A stretch of 12,184 bases of DNA from 2-02-FULL-48-14 sp964356195 (GTDB taxonomy: Bacteria; Patescibacteriota; Gracilibacteria; UBA1369; 2-02-FULL-48-14): the NCBI GenBank assembly GCA_964356195.1, contig CAYHGP010000025.1, positions 1 through 12,184 on the forward strand, given 5' to 3'. Position 1 is the stretch's first letter; every line of letters begins with the position of its first letter. Shown piece after piece: positions 6,496 to 12,184 of this stretch. Under the pieces are notes generated by a model, which had not been told where the DNA came from, made no database searches, and saw only the letters and a program-made list of their open reading frames with translations. The position numbers and the translations under genes were made by a program.

Positions 6496-7368
6496 ATGGA
6501 AGCCCCTTGTCCTTCTTCGCCACTTTGTCCTTATAATCCGGATTCGCTCCGTGACTCTGCGGAATATCGGAAGAACTGGCCTTTCTTGCGTGAATTGGAG
6601 ATTGTGAGTCCTTCAGAGGTTCGTGCCCTCACTCATGCTCGTTCGGACCTCACCCGTTGGCTCCATGTTCCTGAACAAGTTCGGATGTTTGCCCTTTTGG
6701 TCGAACGTCTTCTTAGGCCCGGGGAACGAGTAATGGTTTTACCGGAAATTACTTTTAAGCGACCTTTGACTACTCAGGCTCGTTTGAAGGCGGAGCGTGT
6801 TCCTCCGGAGGGGCTTGTGCTTCCTCCAAACATCGCTTCTACGGCTGAATTCGCAACTAACTTAGGGAAAAATATTCTTGTTTCCGCTGTTCCTGATCCG
6901 GCTCATCCGTTGCCTCCCGAGTTTGGAACCAGTGGAAGTTTTGCGGCGGGGCCTTCCATAAAAGGTTTCAAGTGGGGAGCGCCTTCACAAATTTTGGTAC
7001 CTACTCCGGGATCTTTGCTTCCCTACATCGAAACGGATGGTGACCAGCTGGATGCCGCTCATGTTTTACTGATGAATGCGGCTCGAAGAGCGCCGTTCGC
7101 CAAAGCGCCCGCTTTGTTGTTTGTGACTGCCGTTCATGATTTTGAACTTCCGAGTGATAATCTTCTTGCCGATGGCGGCCGCATTGACTGCAGCTTTGAT
7201 CCCGCTGAATGTCGCACTACGCAGAAAGGGTTCACTGTTTATACAGTGCAGTCCGATTTCGTTGATCAACAGGGTCGCAAAGACGGAGGAGCGCGGTTTA
7301 CCTTTGCCATGACGAATGATCCCGCCTTGGCAGCGCACTTTTCGGCTCCTTGTCCACGACTTAAATAG
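6496..7368 (+). CDS. Uncharacterised soluble protein, 290 aa
   Basis: No family recognised. It is a soluble protein without signal peptide or membrane span. The N-terminus is Cys/Pro-rich (PCPSSPLCPYNP, residues 4-15) and is followed by a helical region (about 20-75) ending in LLVERLLRPGERV. The remainder is Pro/Ala/Gly-rich and probably mixed alpha/beta, with GTSGSFAAGPSIKGFKWGAP near 143-162 and ALLFVTAVHDFELPS near 205-219. Cysteines recur at about 232, 238 and 287. The start is fixed by the promoter only about 20 bp upstream. The promoter is among the best in the window, so the product may be abundant. Its last eight bases overlap the convergent DUF6941-like gene. Confidence 0.75.
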   Translation: MEAPCPSSPLCPYNPDSLRDSAEYRKNWPFLRELEIVSPSEVRALTHARSDLTRWLHVPEQVRMFALLVERLLRPGERVMVLPEITFKRPLTTQARLKAERVPPEGLVLPPNIASTAEFATNLGKNILVSAVPDPAHPLPPEFGTSGSFAAGPSIKGFKWGAPSQILVPTPGSLLPYIETDGDQLDAAHVLLMNAARRAPFAKAPALLFVTAVHDFELPSDNLLADGGRIDCSFDPAECRTTQKGFTVYTVQSDFVDQQGRKDGGARFTFAMTNDPALAAHFSAPCPRLK

Positions 7369-7756
7369 GCTTTTCCTTTTTCTCCACTTTCACCACTGGA
7401 AGTCGCTTCACGAAGATTTGTTTTCCTTCGAGGAGAATTTGGAGTTCCACGTTTTCCCAGGATTCGATTTTGAGGCCTTGAATTCCCCAGAAATGGGTGT
7501 GAACGGCGAGTTCTTTTTCCACTTCCTTTTCGAAGTTTGATTTCGCAAGAACTTTGTCTTGCTGCATGAGTGTGAAGGAGATGTTGTGCTTTCCTTTGGG
7601 GATGATCATTTTCGTCACCACAAACATTTGTGGGTGAACGGCAGGCGTTTCTGCGGTCATGATGCGGTCAAAAATTCCAACGAGATTCAGCTTTCCATCG
7701 ACGGAGAGCGAAGCGTAGTCACAGAAAACGGCGTATTCAATAGGATTGATTTGCAT
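7361..7756 (-). CDS. DUF6941-like small protein
   Basis: A 131-residue soluble protein resembling the DUF6941 family, whose function is unknown. The hallmark is the N-terminal stretch FCDYASLSVDGKLNLVGIFD (residues 11-30), followed by beta-rich text (MFVVTKMIIPKGKHNISFTL) and a final lysine-rich tail. A compact beta-sandwich is likely; I infer this from strand-like alternation, not from a comparison. Its ATG lies five bases after the stop of the upstream hydrolase on the same strand, so the two are almost certainly co-transcribed and perhaps translationally coupled. Start context CCTATG, no Shine-Dalgarno. It overlaps the convergent gene at 6496 by eight bases. Confidence 0.78.
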   Translation of the reverse strand: MQINPIEYAVFCDYASLSVDGKLNLVGIFDRIMTAETPAVHPQMFVVTKMIIPKGKHNISFTLMQQDKVLAKSNFEKEVEKELAVHTHFWGIQGLKIESWENVELQILLEGKQIFVKRLPVVKVEKKEKPI

Positions 7757-7761
7757 AGGTT

Positions 7762-8298
7762 TTAAGTTAGTAAAGTTTGTAATAATTGTTCTCCTTGCGG
7801 CCAGTCTCCGAAACCGGCGTCGGTGTTAATATGTCCGTGCGGGCCGATGTTCACAAGTTCGGCTTTCCAGGCTTTGGCGAAGGCGGTGGTTTCTTCCAGG
7901 GTCGCCCAAGGATCGCTTTCGCTGGCCACCACTATAGTCCTAAACGGTAGGGGATTTAAGGGCATCGGTGCGAAGCCCGTGATTTCCGGCGCAAATTTTT
8001 GGAAGGGGCTTACGAGCAGAGCGCCAATGATTTTTGCTTTCGAAGCGGCTGTGAAGTCTTGAGCCCAATGTGCAATGGTTGCGCAGCCGAGGCTGTGTCC
8101 AATGAGGATGATTTCATTGGAGCCGGCTTGATTAATGGCATCGTCGAGACCTTTCACCCACTCGGTTTTGTCGGGGTGCATCCAGTCACGCTGGTCCACT
8201 TTTTTTGCGTTTGGGTATTTTTTTAGCCACAGACTCTGCCAATGCTCGGGGCCGGAATCCTGCCAACCGGGAAGGATGAGGAGGGTGGGGGTGGTCAT
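7762..8298 (-). CDS. RBBP9/YdeN-type serine hydrolase
   Basis: A 178-residue single-domain alpha/beta hydrolase of the RBBP9/YdeN type, which are cytoplasmic serine hydrolases of mostly unknown substrate. The N-terminus has the family's LILPGWQDSGPEHWQSLW (residues 7-24). The triad is complete: nucleophile Ser69 in GHSLG (67-71), Asp129 in ESDPW, and His156 in GHIN. The length is usual for the family. It precedes the DUF6941-like gene by five bases on the same strand. No Shine-Dalgarno near the start (AACTATG). No clear promoter lies just upstream; the nearest features are two GC-rich palindromes, so expression may come from read-through of the dnaK transcript or an unseen promoter. Confidence 0.9.
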   Translation of the reverse strand: MTTPTLLILPGWQDSGPEHWQSLWLKKYPNAKKVDQRDWMHPDKTEWVKGLDDAINQAGSNEIILIGHSLGCATIAHWAQDFTAASKAKIIGALLVSPFQKFAPEITGFAPMPLNPLPFRTIVVASESDPWATLEETTAFAKAWKAELVNIGPHGHINTDAGFGDWPQGEQLLQTLLT

Positions 8299-8329
8299 AG
8301 TTCGTGGTGGAAGTTTTTAATCTGTAGTT

Positions 8330-8345
8330 TCCTCCCCGGGGAGGA
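8330..8345. repeat. Perfect 16-bp GC-rich palindrome
   Basis: TCCTCCCCGGGGAGGA reads the same on both strands. As RNA it would form a 6-bp stem with a CCGG loop. It sits 31 bases ahead of the hydrolase start at 8298. No strong U-tract follows on the minus strand, so it is not a classical terminator for the dnaK transcript. On the plus strand it is followed by ATTTT. It could be an operator, a processing hairpin or a weak bidirectional terminator. Confidence 0.6.
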
Positions 8346-8403
8346 TTTTGCGGGTTGGGGCTTTAGGGGCGATTTGCCAATGGATTTTTTTGTTTTATAT
8401 TCG

Positions 8404-8417
8404 TGTGCGCGCGCACA
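8404..8417. repeat. Perfect 14-bp palindrome of alternating purine/pyrimidine
   Basis: TGTGCGCGCGCACA is a perfect palindrome starting 13 bases after the stop of the 51-aa gene. Its alternating CG core has Z-DNA potential. On the minus strand it is followed by an A-rich, not U-rich, stretch, so a standard intrinsic terminator is not supported. It could be a 3' stabilising hairpin or a protein-binding site. Confidence 0.55.
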
Positions 8418-8430
8418 GATTTTGAGATCC

Positions 8431-8586
8431 TTAATTCATGTAAATGTCTAAACCAGTAACAATTATCTGAACAACTGCAAGAGAAAACATTGCCCAACCC
8501 AAGAAATTGGCTTTTTTATTGGCTTCTTTAATTGTTGAATTCAGTTCTTTAATTGCTGGTATTGGGTCTGCATTCGAGATTGGCAT
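8431..8586 (-). CDS. Small single-span membrane protein downstream of dnaK
   Basis: A 51-codon frame starting nine bases after the dnaK stop and ending in TAA. Residues 1-27 are polar and helix-prone, with a heptad-like IKELNSTIKEANKKAN (12-27). Residues 28-46 are a convincing membrane helix (FLGWAMFSLAVVQIIVTGL), followed by a short DIYMN tail. The layout resembles small phage- or defence-type membrane proteins and small accessory proteins, but no family is recognised. Codons are more A/T-ending (AAT, ATT, AAA) than in dnaK, which may reflect transfer or a young gene. The position makes it part of the CIRCE-controlled transcript unless the dnaK transcript ends first. ATATATG start, no Shine-Dalgarno nearby. 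Confidence 0.6.
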   Translation of the reverse strand: MPISNADPIPAIKELNSTIKEANKKANFLGWAMFSLAVVQIIVTGLDIYMN

Positions 8587-8595
8587 ATATGTTGG

Positions 8596-10346
8596 TTATT
8601 CGTCCTTTTTGTCCTCCGATTTCTCCTCAGCCGTCTCGCTTGCATCCTTCACTTTCACGCTGGGATCCTCAGCCGTTCCACTTCCTTCTTCGGTGCCGGG
8701 GGCGGTTCCTTCGGACTGAGGCTGCTGGTACATGGCGGCGCCGATTTTTTGGATTTCTTCGGAAAGGGTTTCATGTTTGGCCTTTAAATCTTCAGGCGAA
8801 GTTTCGACGTTGGCGAGAGCGTCTTTGAGGTCTTTGAGTTTGGCTTCGACGCNNNNNNNNNNNNNNNNNNNNNNNNNNNNNNNNNNNNNNNNNNNNNNNN
8901 NNNNNNNNNNNNNNNNNNNNNNNNNNNNNNNNNNNNNNNNNNNNNNNNNNNNACTTGAGGCACTCCGCGAGGGGCGGGAGGGATTCCGTCGAGCTGGAAA
9001 GTCCCGAGAAATTTATTGTCCGTGGCCATAGGGCGTTCGCCTTGGTACACACGCACTTCCACAGAAGTCTGGCTGTCGGCCGCGGTGGAAAATACTTGGG
9101 ATTTCGTTGTAGGAATGGTGGTGTTGCGTTCAATCAATTTAGTCATTACTCCGCCCATGGTTTCAAGACCGAGGGAAAGAGGAGTTACGTCGAGAAGGAG
9201 AATGTCTTTCACGTCGCCTTGCAGCACTCCGCCTTGAATGGCGGCACCCAGGGCAACCACTTCATCGGGATTGATTCCGCGGTGAGGTTCTTTTCCAAAG
9301 ATTTCTTTAGCCTTGGCTTGAACGGCGGGCATACGGGTCATTCCTCCCACAAGCACCACTTCTTGGATGTCGCTCACAAAAAGTTTGGCGTCTTCAATGG
9401 CCTGTTTGCAAGGCTTCATACAGCGTTCAATGAGGTGGCTCACTAAATCTTCAAGCTTGCTGCGAGAGAGTTTCATCACCATGTGCTTGGGACCGTTTTT
9501 GTCCGCGGTAATGAATGGCAAATTGATTTCAGTTTCGTGTTGAGAAGAGAGTTCAATCTTTGCTTTTTCAGCGGCTTCTTTGAGACGTTGAAGGGCAACG
9601 TTGTCGCTCTTTAAATCGATGCCTTCCTGCTTTTTAAATTCATCGGCGAGGTAGTCCATGAGTACCATGTCAAAATCATCACCTCCGAGGAAGGTGTCTC
9701 CGTTTGTGGAAAGCACTTGGAAAACGCCTTCGCCGAGTTCCAAAATAGAAACGTCGAAGGTTCCTCCTCCCAAATCGAACACGACGATTTTTTTGTCGCC
9801 GGTGTGTTTGTCGAGACCGTAGGCGAGGGCGGCGGCGGTGGGCTCATTGATGATGCGTTCCACGGTGAGTCCGGCAATTTCTCCGGCATCTTTTGTGGCT
9901 TGGCGTTGGGAATCGTTGAAGTAAGCGGGCACCGTGATTACGGCGCGAGTCACGGGTTCGCCCAGATATTTTTCAGCATCCGCTTTCACTTTTTGAAGTA
10001 CCATCGCGGAAAGTTCTTGGGGTTGTTTTTCTTCACCGTCGAGCACAATCACGGCTTCACCGTTCTTTCCTTTTCTTACTTCGAAGGAAAAGCGGTCGGC
10101 AATTTTTTTGATTTCGTCATACTTTCGTCCCACGAGACGTTTCGCGGAAAAAATAGTGTTTTTTTCGTTCATCACCATTTGGCGTTTGGCGGGTTCTCCC
10201 ACTAAACGTTCTTTTCCTTTCACGGCGACAATGGAAGGGGTGGTGTTTTTTCCTTCGGCATTCGGAATCACCACGGCCTCTCCGCCTTCCATAACGGCGA
10301 AACAGGTGTTGGTGGTTCCAAGATCAATTCCAATGATTTTTGACAT
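8596..10346 (-). CDS. dnaK: Chaperone DnaK (Hsp70), interrupted by an assembly gap
   Basis: ATP-dependent Hsp70 chaperone of the cytoplasm. From the ATG at 10346, 464 residues are readable before the gap. They cover the whole ATPase domain: IGIDLGTTN (5-13), NEPTAAALAYG (about 167-177), DLGGGTFDVS (191-200) and VLVGGMTRMP (331-340). The linker DILLLDVTPLSLG (381-393) and the start of the substrate-binding domain up to APRGVPQ follow. After the gap, a different reading frame carries the true C-terminus: VEAKLKDLKDAL, then IQKIGAAMYQQ, then an acidic tail ending KSEDKKDE and a TAA at 8596-8598. The frame change is an artefact of the 100-N placeholder. By comparison with the E. coli protein, about 90 residues are missing, giving roughly 640 in total. 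Promoter and CIRCE operator lie directly upstream. No grpE or dnaJ is seen next to it. Confidence 0.97.
8853..8952. other. Assembly gap (100 N) inside dnaK
   Basis: Exactly 100 N, a conventional placeholder for unknown length. Frame arithmetic shows the real gap cannot be 100: two bases are left over on each side, so its length must leave remainder 2 on division by 3. Family length suggests about 280 bases. Confidence 0.95.
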
Positions 10347-10361
10347 AGTTGTTGGTTAAAG

Positions 10362-10388
10362 TTAGCACTCGCTATGTTAGGGTGCTAA
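10362..10388 (-). promoter_or_regulatory. CIRCE operator (HrcA binding site) of dnaK
   Basis: On the minus strand, TTAGCACCC, nine bases, then GAGTGCTAA. This is the CIRCE inverted repeat with perfect 9-bp spacing and one mismatch in one arm (consensus TTAGCACTC). CIRCE is the operator of the heat-shock repressor HrcA. It overlaps the dnaK -10 box and lies 15 bases ahead of the start codon, so bound HrcA would block RNA polymerase. HrcA itself is not in the window. Confidence 0.93.
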
Positions 10389-10402
10389 GTTGGTTTGGTC
10401 AA
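10374..10402 (-). promoter_or_regulatory. Sigma-70-type promoter of dnaK
   Basis: TTGACC (10397-10402, five of six), 17-bp spacer, TAACAT (10374-10379, four of six). The -10 falls exactly in the nine-base centre of the CIRCE repeat. Start of transcription near 10367 gives a leader of about 20 nt with no Shine-Dalgarno. Confidence 0.72.
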
Positions 10403-10412
10403 GACTATTTTT

Positions 10413-10512
10413 NNNNNNNNNNNNNNNNNNNNNNNNNNNNNNNNNNNNNNNNNNNNNNNNNNNNNNNNNNNNNNNNNNNNNNNNNNNNNNNNNNNNNNNN
10501 NNNNNNNNNNNN
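10413..10512. other. Assembly gap (100 N) between dnaK and the phosphoesterase gene
   Basis: A second run of exactly 100 N. It removes the 3' end of the gene at 11207. Since the other gap is clearly not 100 bases, this one may also be longer and could hide a further gene. Confidence 0.95.
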
Positions 10513-11207
10513 GGACAGTCGTCCCACTCTCCCCATTGGAATCCTTTGAACTCATTAGAAAGACCGATGGGAAAGACTTCACCCGTGCTGCTCAAGTAAG
10601 CCCTGAGTTCTTCTTGGAATTTTGCATTCAAAGTGTCGTGGGGAGTGCTTAAAAGGAGAGCAAGCGTGTCCTCATCAGGAGGTGCATGAAGAAAAAGTGT
10701 TTTAGCGCCGCCTTCATGTTCCGCCGTATGAAAAAGTTTAAGTCGAGTCAAGAAATCGAAAAGAGGCTTCGCTTCTTCTTTTCCTTGAAGTTTAGTGAGT
10801 AAATCTCCCTCCAAGGAAGTCTTCATCAACTCTGCATCGTCCGCAGGGTCGCGTCCCATGGCCAAGCGGAATAACTCTCGGTAGCCGACTTTTTGGATAA
10901 GATTCATACTCATCGCATGACCGCCTAAGTATTCAAGTGCAAACCCTTCGTGATTTCCCGCCACCACCGTAAGTTCACCTCCCGCTTTTTCGATTTGTTC
11001 CCTCAAACCGGCAATTCTTTTCATAATCTGAAGGCCGTGTTCATTGCGATCCGCCAAAATATCTCCCAGGAGGGTGAGAGAGCTTCCTTCCCGAGTCCAG
11101 GTGCCGGAAGTATCTATGGCATTCAGCACAAACAAAGTGCTTACAAAAGCTTCGTCACTTCCGTGAAGGTCTGCAATCACAACGTGATCAGTTTTTTCTG
11201 CTGACAT
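10513..11207 (-). CDS. Calcineurin-like metallophosphoesterase, C-terminus lost in gap
   Basis: A metal-dependent phosphatase of the PPP/ApaH-like branch: DLHGS with Asp13 and His15, GDILADRN with Asp49 and Arg54, GNHEG with Asn85 and His86, and LHAPP with His174. These are the ligands for the dinuclear metal site. The last readable residues are WGEWDDC near 226-231. The final conserved GH motif and the C-terminus would be in the gap. Substrate is unknown; ApaH-type dinucleotide polyphosphates or phosphoproteins are possible. An in-frame TAA directly before the ATG fixes the start. It follows the lipoprotein gene on the same strand and has its own good promoter in between. An apparent run-on through the N run to 10377 is an artefact and should be ignored. 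Confidence 0.88.
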
Positions 11208-11258
11208 TTATAGATCTGAAAGTGCTTGAATTTTAAAACAAAAACTGTATTTCGTCAA
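11208..11258 (-). other. Possible SD-led 16-aa leader ORF ahead of the phosphoesterase
   Basis: Minus-strand AGGAGG (11265-11270) is followed after six bases by TTG (11256-11258). This opens 16 codons (MTKYSFCFKIQALSDL) that end in TAA immediately before the phosphoesterase ATG. It is the only well-placed Shine-Dalgarno in the window. The same TTGACG also reads as a -35 box, so only one of the two interpretations may matter; the promoter reading is more likely. Confidence 0.18.
11230..11258 (-). promoter_or_regulatory. Sigma-70-type promoter of the phosphoesterase gene
   Basis: TTGACG (11253-11258, five of six), 17-bp spacer, TAAAAT (11230-11235, five of six). Predicted start near 11223 gives a 16-nt leader without a Shine-Dalgarno. 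It lies in the 68-bp spacer after the lipoprotein gene. Confidence 0.7.
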
Positions 11259-11275
11259 GCTCCACCTCCTGGATT

Positions 11276-12160
11276 CTATTGGAGGATTTTTTCCGCTTCA
11301 TCCATGGCTTGATTCACGTTGTCAGTGTTGATCATGAAGCTGCCGTGGTCGCCGTCGGGATCTTTTATGAAGAGGTCCACGGTGGCGCCCATGTCTTCAA
11401 GACGTTGCTGTGTTTTGGTCATGCCTTCGCAGGTGTTTACGGAGCGACCTCCGTAGGCCTCTTCGTTGTTGTCTTTTTCTCCACAAAATAAAATCCACGT
11501 GGTGCCTTCAAAAGGCTGCTCCCCGTAGTCTTTGCTTAGAATTTTTGTGTAAAGAGGATAGCCGTCTTCCCACTGACCTGAGTTAGCAATGTTCACGCCG
11601 AAGTAGTTGTTGCCGCAGAGGTGATCGTAAAGGGAGATGCCGTAGGAACGGGCGCTGCCCATGCTGTAGCCCTCGAAAATCACGTTGCCTGGGGTGACAC
11701 CTTTGGCTTCGAGTTGTTCCGCGATGAGGGAGTAGATGCGATCGGACTCGTAGTAGCCTTCGTTTTCCAAACTTCGCCCGAACCACCATTGAAGTCCCAA
11801 GTAGGCGACCTTTCTTTGAGTGAGCTGTGGGTACCACACCTCGAAATCTTTGACCGCCCAGCCGCCGTGTCCACCCAAGCTTACGACAACAGTGTCTGTG
11901 GTCACATCGAAACCTTCGGGTTCCCACCACACGGCGTAGCTCATGCCGTCATCGACGGGGATGATTTCTGCGTCGTGAGTTTCGGCGAAGATATAAGCCT
12001 CCGCACCTTCTTCATCAGTTTGTGCGAGTTCTTGAACGTCACCGATGGGAAGGTTGGGAGCCGGAGTGGAGGTGTCTGTGCAGAAGCTGGTTTCTTCTGT
12101 TGGTTGAGTCGAAGTACAGGCGGTTAGGAAGAGAGTCAGTACGAGGAGAGTGTTTTTCAT
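11276..12160 (-). CDS. Lipoprotein with alpha/beta-hydrolase fold
   Basis: A 294-residue exported lipoprotein: MKNTLLVLTLFLTAC with lipobox LTAC and Cys15 as the lipid-modified residue, followed by a Thr/Ser/Glu-rich linker (16-45). The catalytic domain has a likely oxyanion strand VVVSLGGHGG (91-100), nucleophile Ser166 in GYSMGSA (164-170), probable acid Asp230 in CGEKDN, and His272 in DGDHGSF. The triad looks complete, so an esterase, lipase or peptidase-like activity at the cell surface is likely, though the substrate is unknown. Paired cysteines (27, 182, 226, 244) could form disulfides outside the membrane. No Shine-Dalgarno before the ATG (CCCCATG). The 24 bases to the window edge hold nothing recognisable, so the promoter or a preceding gene is outside. 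Confidence 0.85.
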   Translation of the reverse strand: MKNTLLVLTLFLTACTSTQPTEETSFCTDTSTPAPNLPIGDVQELAQTDEEGAEAYIFAETHDAEIIPVDDGMSYAVWWEPEGFDVTTDTVVVSLGGHGGWAVKDFEVWYPQLTQRKVAYLGLQWWFGRSLENEGYYESDRIYSLIAEQLEAKGVTPGNVIFEGYSMGSARSYGISLYDHLCGNNYFGVNIANSGQWEDGYPLYTKILSKDYGEQPFEGTTWILFCGEKDNNEEAYGGRSVNTCEGMTKTQQRLEDMGATVDLFIKDPDGDHGSFMINTDNVNQAMDEAEKILQ

Positions 12161-12184
12161 GGGGAGTTGAACGTGTGCTAGAGT

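Noticed and set aside
8784..8852. Apparent DnaK C-terminus in the frame continuing straight through the gap
   Set aside because: It gives Ser/Thr/Pro/Lys-rich text unlike DnaK, while another frame gives the real C-terminus ending in KSEDKKDE.
9717..10205. Long plus-strand open frames opposite dnaK
   Set aside because: Mirror frames of a strongly conserved gene; no start signal or recognisable domain.
10377..10412. Continuation of the phosphoesterase through the N run into the dnaK promoter
   Set aside because: It depends on 100 placeholder bases and runs into the promoter and CIRCE site.
11265..11292. CCTCC/GGAGG hairpin followed by six T, as a plus-strand terminator
   Set aside because: No plus-strand gene leads into it, and the 3' half lies inside the lipoprotein coding region; likely chance.

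Overview
The window is about 12.2 kb of bacterial chromosome of mid GC content. It holds housekeeping genes (rpoB 5' end, ung, serS, dnaK), an ABC exporter, two alpha/beta hydrolases, a metallophosphoesterase, exported proteins and several small or unrecognised genes. I see no tRNA, rRNA, CRISPR array, insertion sequence or phage gene. Two runs of exactly 100 N are scaffold joins, so this looks like a draft or metagenome assembly. The start codons almost never have a Shine-Dalgarno sequence, leaders are short, and convergent genes overlap at their stops. This compact style, with the look of RpoB and SerRS, suggests a Patescibacteria/CPR lineage using the standard code. That placement is an inference.

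Layout. 1-398 (-): start of rpoB, with a consensus-like promoter at 547-574 and a leader of about 140 nt that carries a 29-codon ORF and mutually exclusive hairpins. 655-1098 (+): small exported protein with two internal repeats. 1120-2055 (-): exported or anchored beta-propeller protein of glycosidase type. 2201-3958 (+): ABC exporter half-transporter. 3955-4377 (-): unrecognised protein. 4425-5090 (+): uracil-DNA glycosylase. 5087-6388 (-): seryl-tRNA synthetase. 6496-7368 (+): unrecognised protein behind a strong promoter. 7361-7756 (-) and 7762-8298 (-): a DUF6941-like protein and an RBBP9/YdeN-type hydrolase in one unit. 8431-8586 (-): a 51-aa single-span membrane protein just after dnaK. 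8596-10346 (-): dnaK, split by a gap and controlled by a CIRCE operator. 10513-11207 (-): metallophosphoesterase cut off by the second gap. 11276-12160 (-): hydrolase-like lipoprotein.

How the genes relate. There is no single pathway here. The best regulatory units are dnaK (promoter with its -10 inside a CIRCE operator, so HrcA-type heat-shock repression, plus a small membrane protein read from the same transcript) and rpoB (its own promoter and a structured leader). Four head-to-head junctions and four tail-to-tail junctions alternate through the left two thirds, three of the latter with overlapping stops. The most unusual signal is at the starts: 8 of 13 initiation codons are preceded by the same [A/C]CT, giving MCTATG, while ribosome-binding sites are missing.
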